From positions 44,559-108,558 of the forward strand of contig LLCB01000204.1 in assembly GCA_001414345.1 (NCBI GenBank): a stretch of 64,000 bases of DNA, in the 5' to 3' direction. Below the pieces are notes generated by a model. That model worked only from the letters and a program-made list of their open reading frames with translations. It searched no databases and was not told the DNA's origin. How positions within the stretch are numbered: position 1 is the first letter of the stretch; each line of letters begins with the position of its first letter. The translations under genes and the position numbers were made by a program. Shown here piece after piece: positions 10,561-21,025 of this stretch. The DNA comes from Hymenoscyphus infarciens. Taxonomy: Eukaryota; Ascomycota; Leotiomycetes; Helotiales; Helotiaceae.

Positions 10561-11036
10561 CCCTCCTCTCCTCCCCTTTTCAATACTCTCTCCCGATTGG
10601 CCCAGCCGCCAAAGAGAAAGAGAAAAAAAGGATGAAACAGCCACAGAAGACTCTACCTACTCGAGAATTAAGTGATGCTAATATTATCAATTATCTATAT
10701 AAAATAAGACGAGAAACTCCCACAATCGGTCCCAAAAAAGCTACGCCTACACCCCATTCCCCAGTGCCGTCCGAAATTTAATCCCAAAACTCCATCCCAT
10801 ATGGTATTTATTTTCCCTTGCCTTGAAAGTTAAACTCCCTGCGTCACAACAGATCCCAGCCTTGAAATACGAACTCCAGATCCCATCCATAAAACCTACA
10901 CCGCAAAGAAGTGAAGCGAGAGTATAAAACGCAAAAAGAAAACAAACGCCTTCCCAAATCGCCTCCCTTATATATCAAGCGCGTGCTTCCCTGCTCTTGC
11001 AGCTTTTGACCTCAACACCAGTACGAAAACGAAAGT
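10561..11036. other. 3' region of the transcription factor gene
   Basis: Non-coding DNA immediately downstream of the - strand regulator. It is rich in A and C and contains no recognisable gene. Confidence 0.4.
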
Positions 11037-14000
11037 TCATTCATCATTTGGTTCATGACCCATACCGCCCAAAACAAGATTGGGCCAGTGCTCCATTCCA
11101 GTAAGCTGCCCATCCATGTGTTGATGCCCCATAACAATCGGAACCGAGCTCTCCATGCCGTTTTGAAGTGAAGAACTTGTATGCGGTGTATTGCTGGTCG
11201 TCTCTCTCCCTCCCACACCCCCCAGTTGTAAAAGTGCATCTGCAGGATCGGCCGCTCCCGTATTGTAGGTCATATTTGCATATTCACGCCATGCCAAAGA
11301 CGGGTCGTAAGGGTTGTGATTGTGGTTGTGTGGACCCGGTTCATTCCAGTTGGGATGTGAGGATTGGTTTGTGAAGACTGCAGAGAGGGGTGGTTCGCTT
11401 GTTGTATATGGTACCAAGTTGGGATTTGCCGGGGGATGATATGGGGAATTTGCAGTATCTTGCAAAGGGACAGGAAACGACTCATATTGCGTGGATACGG
11501 GATATGCGGTATGATGGGGAATTTGAGGCGCTTGATTAGGATCGTAATTCGCATCACCGTTAGAATTGTGTGTTCCCTCGTCGGAGAAAGGAAATGCATG
11601 CTGTCCATGGGTGGGTGGAGACCTCGAATGTTCAATAAATCTCTGCTTTTGCCCGATTTTGTGAGCATGGAGAATAGTGATGGTCCTATCAATAACGCCT
11701 TTGACTGCATCTCGGAGCCGGGTTCCGGAGCCTAAGTGTGTTAGTCAAATGCACAACTTTGAAGCAAGGATGGAACCTACCTAATAAGGTCCCCACACCA
11801 GCCATGACCATTAACCAAGTATCCATCTCCTCCTTTAAAGCGGTCAAATCAGCTTGCGCCATCTCGCCCCTCTTTTCATACTGTGAGAAAATAGTAGTTG
11901 TTACTGCCAAAACATAGGTAGCACAACTATACCAGGTTGTGTCAAGAGATCTAAAGTTCAGCAGCTGTTTTACAACAGCAAGCATCTGGCGCGATGACTC
12001 CACACAGATCCTCATGTTTTCAGAATTGAAATACTCGTCATTCGTCAGGGCGACGGAGGGGTGTCGGAGGAGGAGGCGAAATTCATAACCCCATTTCTCA
12101 AGATAGAGAGCATGGATCTGGTCTTGGCCTTCTAAATCTGTACGCTTGTAATGTGGCGAAAGTGCATCTTTCCACGCCTGAAACTTTGCTTCCAAAGAAT
12201 TGACTGTCTGTATGTATCTTTCTGGCTGCCGCCGTACCGCGTAAATTGTGCTGTAAAGTTCCATGTATAGCAGTGCTAAGCGCATAGCATGAATGCCAAT
12301 TGTATGTTGACAAGTAGTGGGTATAGATGTGTCTATACCAGACTCGGACAACTGCTCGTCGGCTAGCTCTTGCGGTAACTCGATATCAAAATCTTCCATC
12401 CGGAAGCTCATTGGACGGCCAAGTTTTCCACTGAGCGTGACATCCATGGCAAGCAACGACCAGAAGATTCTTTTCCGCATTTCTAAATCAAGAGGATTGG
12501 ACGTCGCACCAGAAGCCCATGTTGTTGCTGATCGATGCAAGCCTAGCTCGATTGCAACTGTAAGGGTGGTTTGCGTTAAAATCCAACTGGCCCCGGGCTT
12601 TGGGAAATTTCGAAGGTGCGAACAAATCATTGTTAAAGCCTGTACATCTTGTACTCCATGACTGCAAGATAATTGGTAGAACATGCCAATACTGTAATGG
12701 TAATGCATATTCGACCTTTTGGTCATAGCTTGTTGTTGAATTGGGTCTTCCCAATTCCGAGCCGCGATTTGGAAAAGAATGATGGCGAAAAGCATGTTGA
12801 CTATTACCTTTTCCGCTGGCGTGAAGACGTACCGCGGCTCGTCATAGTAGCGATTCAACTGTAATCGTTAGGCCAAGCCTCCGAGATGATCTTGAGAGGG
12901 AAAAACTCACCAATACCATGAAAGACGGTTTATGGAGGATGGGTAAAAAGGGATTTACGGTACGGAAATACCAATCCACATATCTAGATGCATCCTGTCT
13001 CGTAGGGAGTTCCACATGGGTGACTTTAGAATTGACATTGAGTGCAGATTGCAAGAAGGCTTGGTAAGACTTGTTATGTAGATCAGGATGAAATGTAGTG
13101 GGATCGGGTTCGTCCATGTCAGGGGATTCGAAATCGGCGATATCAATTTCCATGCCCAGAATTGAGAGGGCGGTACCCTTGATGGAGCTTAGTCTCGAGT
13201 TTCCACAGGAAACACCGAGGTAGTTGGTACCTGGAAAACTCGCGGGAAACGGCGAGACATCTCCCGCCAGGAGTTGCGTTGACACTCCATTTGGAGCTGG
13301 TGTATTGGACGATTGAGCCCCAGTGTAATTGGTGAGAGTATGTCCAGCCGCCGGATTCTTCAGACTGAGGGCATTCCGTGTCTGCATCAATTGCTCTTCC
13401 AACTCCCTGACTTTATCTTGCAAATGACGATTCTTCGCTTCCATATCCTCCACAAATCCACGCGTCGATGCTCGTCCCGTAATTCGGTCGGTGGTTCGAC
13501 ATTCAGAGTGGTTGTTGAGACATGGTGAACATCCTCCCGGGAGGCCGTCGCAGCGTATCTTCCGGACCTGCTCAATGAGAAAGAAGGGTTAGCTTCGAGA
13601 TGTACGTGGAACCCGCGGCGGAGTGGTGCGACGGAGGGAATGGAACTCAGGAAACCGAGTCCGTAGAAGTCAACAACAAACCTTGCAGCGGTCACAGGCT
13701 TGGCCGGTTCGACTCGACCCCGCGAGTCTCTTCCTCACGATGCCGGAGAATTCATCAGGATGCTCTGGTCGCGGTTGCTTTGGTGAGGAGAGCGTGTCGT
13801 GGGCATCGGCAGAGGCACTGCGCTTTGCAGGAGGCATTCTAGGTGTGCGCAGCAGAGTTTCGCGTTCCGTTTTCACGCTGGTTTGGAGGGTCGCCGCGTA
13901 CGATTGCAGGTGCTGGAGCTGCTCCGACCCGAAATGGAACTGGAACTGGAACTGGCCTTGATGCGGAGGGTGCAGGAAGTCGAGGGAGGAGGGGTGTTGC

Positions 14001-14296
14001 ACGAAGAGGGTTCCAGTTGCAGTTGGAGGTGCAGTTGGAGGTGCAGTTGGAGGTGCAGTTGGAGTTGCAGTTGGTACAGGTAGAAGAAGATGGCACTCGT
14101 CCGGCTTCACGGCAAGGCCTTCCTCTTTTTGTACATGTGGGAGGTAATTCCGATGCAAATTCGATTGCGACGATTGCGACGATTGCGAGGGGCTGGAAGG
14201 GTAGGATCGCCCACCCAAGATATGAGCATGAGCATGAGCATGAGCATGAGCCCTCCGCGACTGCCATTTGGCGCTAGACCCTGGACCGGACATCAT
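11037..14296 (-). CDS. Zn2Cys6 binuclear cluster transcription factor
   Basis: Exons in transcript order are 13682-14296, 12911-13567, 11781-12858 and 11037-11731, giving 1014 aa. The start is the ATG at 14294-14296; the frame is open a little further upstream without another ATG. The DNA-binding cluster spans the first splice junction: CDRCK at 201-205, then VRKIRC, GGCSPC and SEC, giving C-x2-C-x6-C, two further Cys and a final Cys as in the GAL4 class. A leucine-rich coiled coil follows (MEAKNRHLQDKVRELEEQL), fitting dimerisation. Residues about 395-640 form the fungal-specific transcription factor region, including DWYFRTVNPFLPILHKPSF, AIELGLHRS and MRKRIFWSLLAMDV. The N-terminus is low-complexity with a His-Ala run and PTAPP repeats. 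The C-terminus is Asn/Pro/His-rich and may activate transcription. The target pathway cannot be read from the sequence. It acts in the nucleus. Confidence 0.9.
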
Positions 14297-15220
14297 GCCA
14301 CGAATGGGACGAATCCCCACACATGGAGGCTCTGCCTGCGCAAGGAGATTTTGGGAGATTTATATAAATGATATAGTAGAAATATTGCTAACTGGACTTG
14401 ATGTGCCCCTGAACAGTTTCGAAAGATCCGATCCATAGAATTTCTCGGTTTGGGGGCAGGGCAAGCATGCTCAAGGATAATAACATCTTGTCAAAATATA
14501 ATATCGCCTGTCGTGGTCGACGTCCCCTGACAAGGCCTTGACAAGGGTCAACCGCCATCACCGTTCATTCAGACCGTGTCTCCCCCTTCTTCCCTGCTCA
14601 CTTTTGGTACTCAAGTACAGTAGAGGAGTACCTAGAAAAGCATAAACCTTCAGCTCCCAAGAGGGAGAGACTGCCAAGACAGGCCAGCTAACCAACTTTA
14701 TTCAAACCTACCGGCACACTAAGCAACATCAGGTAGGGCTGCTCTGGTCCAACTTGCTTCTCCATACCCCTCCCCTCGCACATCTACCAACCTGGATACA
14801 GAGGATCCCGGCATAAAAATCGCCTCGAGTTGTTTTATGTCGAACGAACGTTAAGCCATGATCTGATCCGAGAGCTTATTCCCTCCATAGGTATGATTAT
14901 CTCTGATTCGCGTTAGTAAGTTTCCTAAGTAGCGAATGGATGGATAGCATGCCCGAACGGGTGCATTTGTATCTTCTCACCTGACCCTAATTCATAGCAG
15001 GCGTAGTTTCCATATTTCTTATTCTCTATATAGTTTCCCCCGTCGTTAGAGGCCAGGTGTCTCTGCCCAAATTTCCCAAATTCCCAACTGCGGGAAAATG
15101 GTTTGGTTGATACGTTGTAGTGAGGGATTGTCGGGTCCTGTCCCACGCGGTAAATACCCAGAAGACTTGGCTTTGTCCTGCAAGGTCTTCCTTGTCGGGG
15201 GTCGGTCCACTTGGGCTTGA
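14297..15220. other. Upstream region of the transcription factor and spacer
   Basis: Promoter-side DNA of the - strand regulator, including CT/GA-rich tracts near 14570-14780. No coding region is supported. Confidence 0.4.
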
Positions 15221-15454
15221 CACGAGCCTCGATGAGCGGTAGTTGCTTGAACCTCTAGCTGGAAATCTAGCGACGGGGGGGAAAAAGCCTTCAACCTTGT
15301 CTTACAGTGGCGGGAAGAAAAACGCGACGAGAAGTTCACGAGCCTCGATGAGCGGTAGTTGTCGAGGGTGCCTTGAACCTCTAGCTGGAAATCTAGCGAC
15401 GGGGGGGGAAAAAAGCCTTCAATACAGTGGCGGGAAGAAAAACGCGACGAGAAC
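15221..15454. repeat. Tandem duplication of a 116-bp unit
   Basis: Copy 1 (15221-15336) and copy 2 (15337-15454) both begin CACGAGCCTCGATGAGCGG and both end AAAACGCGACGAGAA. They share CTTGAACCTCTAGCTGG and CTAGCGACGGGGGGG. Copy 2 has a 12-bp insertion (GTCGAGGGTGCC) and lacks about 10 bp (near CCTTGTCTT) found in copy 1. The remainder is nearly identical, so the duplication is recent or homogenised. Confidence 0.85.
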
Positions 15455-15539
15455 TAGCAAGAGTCAGTTGGCACATCAACAAGACTTTGGGAACCCTTTA
15501 TCTGGCTTTAAGCTTCACTTAGGCTCGGTACTTTCAACA

Positions 15540-16061
15540 TAATCGTTCGGCTCCACTTCTCACCCAATCCGCTTCGCGTATTAGGTGAGGGAGGGCAATA
15601 CGATAAAACCAGTAATACGACCACTTTTGTTTACACTAAAATCGCCTTAACTAGCCTCTAATAACTCCCCACCTTTGCTACTAAAACTACTCTAATATGT
15701 TCCTACTATTAATATATAGCTTAAACTTATATTTAATCTTTAAAATATAATTATATCTTCTATATTCTAGGCTTTACTAATTTTTTTTAGAGATTTAGTA
15801 GTAGCTTTCTTAGAAGTTAGATTTAAGAACTAGATAGATACTAGATAGATAAATCTTACTTTATATTTCTATTTATTAAGTTTAAAATAAGAGACTCTAA
15901 TTAAAATTAGAATATAATAAAGCGTTGTTGTTTTGTTATATATTTTTAAAAATAACGTATTTTGGTGTAAACTAAAAGTGGTCGTATTACTGGTTTTATC
16001 GTATTACCCTCCCTCACCTAATACGCGAAGCGGATTGGGTGAGAGGTGGACCGAGCGATTA
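15540..16061. mobile_element. 522-bp MITE with 103-bp terminal inverted repeats
   Basis: The left end (15540-15642) and the right end (15959-16061) are reverse complements with only a few mismatches. They share CCGCTTCGCGTATTAGGTGA and ATACGATAAAACCAGTAAT. Each arm contains its own smaller palindrome (CTCACC..AAT.CGC / GCG.ATT.GGTGAG). The 316-bp core is strongly AT-rich and ORF-free, unlike its GC-richer surroundings. Near-identical arms without a transposase gene fit a miniature inverted-repeat element. No convincing target duplication was seen, so the superfamily is undetermined. Confidence 0.85.
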
Positions 16062-18248
16062 GTGCATGCTCGTAGCGTCCCTCGGGCAGCGAGCCAGTAG
16101 CGTCAGCACTAAGTAGCTCTCTTCCAGGTTGTCTTCGTCTGCCGGATACGGAGTTCGTGTCAAATTTCCCTTTTCGACCAAGTCCGTATCCGCTGCCCTC
16201 ATCGTCGATGTACCTTAGGTATTGGCCTGCGGCCTGTTCTAATTCGGGCTGTTTTGACGTTGCACAGCAAGGTTCGATGCATTTTCTCATTGCGCCACTT
16301 CGCCAGGGTTGGTCGTGGAAGAGTCGCTCAATTCCGCGGCAAGCCAGTCTTGTCGAAATTCGATTGCTTGGCTTTCTTTTTTGTTGTATGGAGGCTCTAG
16401 ATGAGCCCTGAGTATCGTGATGGGATAGCCTCTCGCAGCGATCCGAGACTTGTAACGTGTTGCAAAGTGTCGCAAAGTATCGGTATTTTTGTTGAAGGAT
16501 GGTTTTGAGATAGCCAGGTTGAAATTGTCAACCTTGGAGGCCGGGATCATTAAAAGCGGCAACTCGACACGTGATTTGTCTTAGCGTCGATGACCCCTTA
16601 TCACTACTTCTAGTCTATTCATGCCAAAACATTCTAAACCCGTAGGACTCTAGTACTCAGCGATCGAAGAACGCTTATCATACGTGCTACTCTTTCAGAG
16701 CAAACCTTTTCTATTGGCTTTCCTTTTTTCGCATAAAATACAGCGAGTAACCTGAAGAAGGCTTTCTAAACTTTCAAGTTTTATCCTCGTTCTGCTTCTG
16801 GCTATATGTTGGGTTTCTAGCTCACTTCCTTGGCTACTAGTTTTTCCAAAATAATTACGAAAATTAGATTTCTACTTTGTTACTTCAACACCGCCAAAAT
16901 CGAATCCGTCTCTCCGATACTACTACAATATCTTCGTTGTTACTTGAAAGAGAAGCTTTAGCGCTTATCCAATTTATATAGACGCGAAAATTTTACATAT
17001 GCTCTTCACGATATTGCGTTTTCGTATAGAATGCCCCGCCCCCCAATTTGGAACAATTCTTAAGCGAGATATCATGTTAACTAGTTTCATGAACCTCGAT
17101 TCTACCCAAAAGTGTCTTCATCCAATTTATGAAGGACACGTTGGAAATATCCTAGGACCTCGGGAGCATCTGTCTCGCCCGTGATATCTTGGGACCCAGC
17201 CCTACAAGTTTATTACATTTCTCAACCCCATGACCTTTCCTTCTTCACCTTTCCTTCATACTTAACTTTTAACGAAAGAAAATAATGCGTGTTTACTCTC
17301 CCAAGCTAAATCAAATTGACTGAAAAACCAGCTGAACTCAAAACTACCTGGTATTTGAATATACTCTATCCTCGATTTATCAAAGAGCCTTGCCCAGTCA
17401 AACCGCAACATATATCACTTCGACTAAACCTACCTTGAAATTTGGCACCACTAGCATGAGTCTTCCACTTTAAACTCTTCCCTGGTTCAACGATTCTTTT
17501 TTCTCCTCCTCTCAGCTCTTTTTGAACCTCTCGAGGTGTTTTATCCGAGGTGTTTTATTGTCTATAGTAGTCAAAATGAGTTTATACTAGTTGATTTCTC
17601 GCTTCGAATAACACTTTACAAGATAATCATGTAATAGCCAGTTGCTTTTGAATAATATTCCCAAAGTACGAAGCTTAGGAGGGGTTGGAAATGTGGCCAT
17701 GATGATAGTCAATTTGAAAAGTGACCACTCTAATAAATACAACATGGATAGACTTGTGGTATTCTTGGATCCTCTTTGGAGGACGAGGCTTTGAATTCTT
17801 TCTTCATATGTTGGTCTATTATACGCGAAAAATTAAAAGCTTCTATTGTACTTTGATATGGAGATTGGGTAGATATCGAGACCTATATCCAGCTACTAAT
17901 TGTCGGGAAACGCTATTCTGTCCCAACACTACCACGGGCACCTTGCTAGCTTATTACTAGCGTATGCTTCAAGCCAACTCCAGTTCGTCCACAGCCTCAA
18001 ACCCCAAATCCTTCAAGCAAATTCGGGGCTAATCACATGACTATGGCACAGCCACAAAGGCCGAACGCCACAAAACACCCCACCACAAATATCAAACTCA
18101 ACCCAACCACAACCTATCCAAAGCCTCACCTCAAGACAAGAATTCATCCTCAGCCCTACCAAACGCGCGATACTCTGAGATACGAGCTTCTAAGACAAAC
18201 ACAAAAACCGTCACCAGCCGGCATTCAAAAGCCACAATCCTTCGAACA
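16062..18248. other. Gene-free region of about 2.2 kb
   Basis: 16062-16600 is GC-richer and has overlapping - strand open frames (16018-16562) that match no family I recognise; they may be remnants of a mobile element or chance. 16600-18000 is AT-leaning with no supported gene. A short direct repeat (CGAGGTGTTTTAT) occurs near 17531-17556. The last 200 bp are the A/C-rich upstream region of the Cgi121 gene. Confidence 0.4.
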
Positions 18249-19068
18249 ATGACGCATCTCGAAACCCTTAAACTCGAACATCTCCCCTCAAGCCACAATA
18301 TCCACATAGCCTTATATCGGGACGTCAAAAATGCCGCGTTCTTGCATGAGCAGTTGTTGGCTGGGAACACGGATTTTGAATATGCTTTGATTGATGCTTC
18401 TGTGGTTTGTCTTTTTTTTTTCTATTCACCCGATTGAGAGGTCTCGTGATGATATCACGTTTTGGAGATATGGCTAACGTTTTGGTGATGTGAAGATCCT
18501 ATCGAGAGTTCATGTTCTGGCGGCAGTTTATAGGGCTATTCATGATTTTCAGACGGATAGGATGAAGAGTCGGAATGTACATTCTGAAGTGGTGTTTTCG
18601 CTGAGTCCGAATAATAATGTTTGTGGACCTATTCTTTCCCTCTCTTTTCCCACTATTCCCTAACAAATACCTTTCATCGACTTTGAAGTTGGGATTTTGC
18701 TAGAACTTAAACAGATAGCTGAATCTTTTCGTCGCTTCGGTATTACACCAGCCACCACCTCCCTTTTAGTCGTCAAAATCTCTCTCCCATCTCCTTCAGC
18801 AAATTCCGCATCCCCTCTCACAGCAGATGAGATTCAAATACATCTTACTGGGGCGATTGAGGGCGAGGCAATTCCATGTAGCGATGAGGAGTTGGCGAAA
18901 ATGACAGACTTGAAGAGAGTGAGAAAGGTTTATAAGCTGAATAGTGGGGGTAATGGAGGCGGAGGAAAGAAGCGAGATATCGATGGCTTGGAGAGGGAGG
19001 TGGATGAGAGAAAGGAGTTGGAGGTTTTGGTTCTGGGTGCGATGGCGTTGAGGGGGAGTGTGAATTGA
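18249..19068 (+). CDS. CGI121: EKC/KEOPS complex subunit Cgi121
   Basis: The three exons, 18249-18404, 18496-18618 and 18715-19068, give 210 aa, close to the family's usual 180-220. The N-terminal block [20 protein letters not shown], then [10 protein letters not shown] and [10 protein letters not shown], then [20 protein letters not shown] with ESFRRFGI and LLVVKI, follow the Cgi121/TPRKB family order. Both introns are phase 0. Cgi121 binds the Bud32 kinase and delivers tRNA to the KEOPS complex, which makes N6-threonylcarbamoyladenosine at position 37 of ANN-decoding tRNAs. The complex is also linked to telomere maintenance in yeast. The C-terminus has a Gly-rich basic insertion ([12 protein letters not shown]) before the final helix, probably a species-specific loop. 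Confidence 0.9.
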
Positions 19069-19669
19069 GTTCGGGAATGATGGTGTATTTATGACTTTAT
19101 GAATCGAAAAGATCTCATGGGCTCGGATGTTTTGACGATTAAATACAATTAAATGAGATCCAATTATCTCAAAATTTCTCTGACAAGAGATAATCTTTTA
19201 CAAAACTTATTTCAGTAATGAGGAGAGCAAGACCCTGTTGTTTCTAACTCTCACTGTTTTTGCCCCATCTGAATAGGTTGATTGAAATTTCAAATACACG
19301 CGTTTAACTGTACTGTATTTAAATTGTCAAGAAGGGAAAGCATGTAATAGACCCTTTTACATCAAACTTTCAGGGCTAGTCAGTTATATCAATAATAGCC
19401 AGGAATGATATCCATTCACTTTTAAGTAGAAGTGCAAGGTTTCCTCCTCTCGGAAAAAAAAAGGGCGGGTGGTTTAAGAGGAATTTTTGGTGCCGGTATG
19501 GATATACCGTTAACCCCGACCGACTAAGCGAAAGATAAATCAAACTCTCCATCCAGCTTAAAAGATTGCCTCATACAAACAATATCAGCGCAAGAAACAT
19601 CGCGAAAGCTGCAAAACAACTTCTCCAATAATCTGTTCAGTTCAAGTATCCTCTGTCGTGGCCACTCCA
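19069..19669. other. Spacer between CGI121 and the hydrolase gene
   Basis: Contains the 3' region of CGI121 and the promoter side of the hydrolase gene. No other gene was recognised. Confidence 0.4.
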
Positions 19670-20290
19670 ATGGCATTGTTCAACCCCAAAGACCAATCTA
19701 CACCTGGGCATTATGGGCCGTCGCAAACAGCATTGCTCCTCCTCGACTTTCATTCCATGTTCATTCAACGTGCAGAGGGCACAAATGCCCCGAAAGCTCT
19801 CAAGGTCGCCGCCGGGACGAGAAATTGGGCAAATTCGTTAGGGATTCAAGTCATTCACTGTCTTATCGATCTCAACGAAACACCATACCCCACTTGCAAG
19901 AACGCCGATAATTTCACCAGTGCCATCACGGCCATGAGAACAAGCGGCGGCGAAGAGCCTTTCGAAATTGTGGAGGGGGACGGTAATGACGTTACCTTCA
20001 CGAGAAGACCGGGATTTGTTTCTGCGTTGAGTTCGCCTGGCTTGGATGACTTCTTGAAAGACAGGGGTATCAAGTCGTTGTTGCTTGCGGGACTAAGCAC
20101 TTCGGGGTGTGTTTTGAGGACTGCAGTTATGGCTGGGGAAGCGGAATATGTTGTGACTGTTATCTCTGATGGATGTGCTGATCGCGAGGAGAGCATTCAT
20201 GAGTTTGTTGTTGGGAAATTGTTGAACCGCGGATATGTGGCTACAGCATCTGAATTTCGAGAAGGATTTGGGCTTGCTCATAAGTGGTGA
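19670..20290 (+). CDS. Isochorismatase-like cysteine hydrolase
   Basis: A single exon encodes 206 aa, the usual size. The ATG at 19670 is the first in frame; the frame extends 12 bp upstream only by GTG. The Rossmann-like core is clear. TALLLLDFHSMF supplies the first catalytic residue (Asp26), and GIKSLLLAGLSTSGCVLRTA supplies the nucleophile (Cys147) preceded by the family's small-residue turn. VVTVISDGCADREESIHEFV is the conserved strand and helix after it. At the place where the catalytic Lys of the Asp-Lys-Cys triad is usually found the sequence reads TFTRRPGF, with Arg112/Arg113, which is worth noting. Family members hydrolyse isochorismate, nicotinamide or small amides. The substrate here cannot be assigned, and no signal peptide suggests cytosolic action. 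Confidence 0.85.
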   Translation: MALFNPKDQSTPGHYGPSQTALLLLDFHSMFIQRAEGTNAPKALKVAAGTRNWANSLGIQVIHCLIDLNETPYPTCKNADNFTSAITAMRTSGGEEPFEIVEGDGNDVTFTRRPGFVSALSSPGLDDFLKDRGIKSLLLAGLSTSGCVLRTAVMAGEAEYVVTVISDGCADREESIHEFVVGKLLNRGYVATASEFREGFGLAHKW

Positions 20291-20380
20291 GGACGAATGC
20301 GATACGCTTAGTGGAAGTCAAGAAAAAAAAAACTGTTTCTAGTATGCCAAGAGCTGTTTGGTTTATATTGCCACGTTAGG

Positions 20381-20541
20381 TTATTTGAACTTGTGATTTC
20401 ACTATGTGATAGGGGATCACGAAGTTCAAACCTGCAGGCGAGTTATCATAAAGCATCCCGCATCTTCTATCTTAATTGAAACTCGTTAAGATAGAAATCC
20501 TCCTGTACATATTCACCTACACACGGTGTTTAGACACCGTG
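20381..20541. repeat. Cluster of three short inverted repeats
   Basis: There are three potential hairpins in succession. The first is TTTGAACTTGTGAT near 20384 with ATCACGAAGTTCAAA at 20416-20430. The second is TTCTATCTTAA at 20465-20475 with TTAAGATAGAA at 20486-20496. The third is ACACGGTGTTTAGACACCGT at 20521-20540, a palindrome. They sit just downstream of the hydrolase gene and abut the dispersed repeat, so they may be terminators, 3' UTR structures or transposon ends. Confidence 0.6.
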
Positions 20542-20549
20542 CTTGCACG

Positions 20550-21025
20550 CTGTGTCTCTAATCTCCCTAATTGTGAAACCTTTATCGTTGTTAACAGATA
20601 GGTTGGTTCTTTTGGGTAGTGATAGAGACATGGTCGATAGGTTACTAGTACCTCTTTACACACTTGAGATGAACGATAATCAGCAGAGTGGTCTACAATG
20701 CCGGGGCCTAACATCTAAGGATTATTGATGATACCGCATTGGTGAATCCTCGCCAGCAAGGATTTCCTATGGGTGTGCATCGCGTTTTATGATGTCAGAG
20801 CTCCTATCACCGGTTGCCAAACCGTGAACTTCTCAAGTGCTGGCACACATAATACCTACACCGTGGATATATGCTACCCCCCAGAATGCCGCCCCCAAAT
20901 CTGAGGACTCCAGGGTCGGGGTCAAGGATTTTGCAATACAATATACCCCTCAGCGGCCCAATGTGCCTGGCTATGGCTTTGGGGCCTCTAAATTCATACG
21001 AAGAAGACGTAGTGCGGAGTAGCAA
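20550..21025 (-). repeat. Dispersed repeat, copy 2
   Basis: This is the inverted second copy of the element at 8985-9385, sharing the same ordered blocks (for example CCCCGACCCTGGAGT and GTGTGTAAAGAG). It is somewhat longer than copy 1, mainly through small insertions. It is non-coding. Confidence 0.7.

Noticed and set aside
13839..14320. Several overlapping open frames on both strands with repeat-rich proteins
   Set aside because: They result from short in-frame DNA repeats within exon 1 of the Zn2Cys6 regulator; only one frame joins the zinc cluster.
16018..16562. Adjacent - strand open frames of about 90 codons each
   Set aside because: They overlap in different frames, run into the MITE arm, and match no recognised protein.
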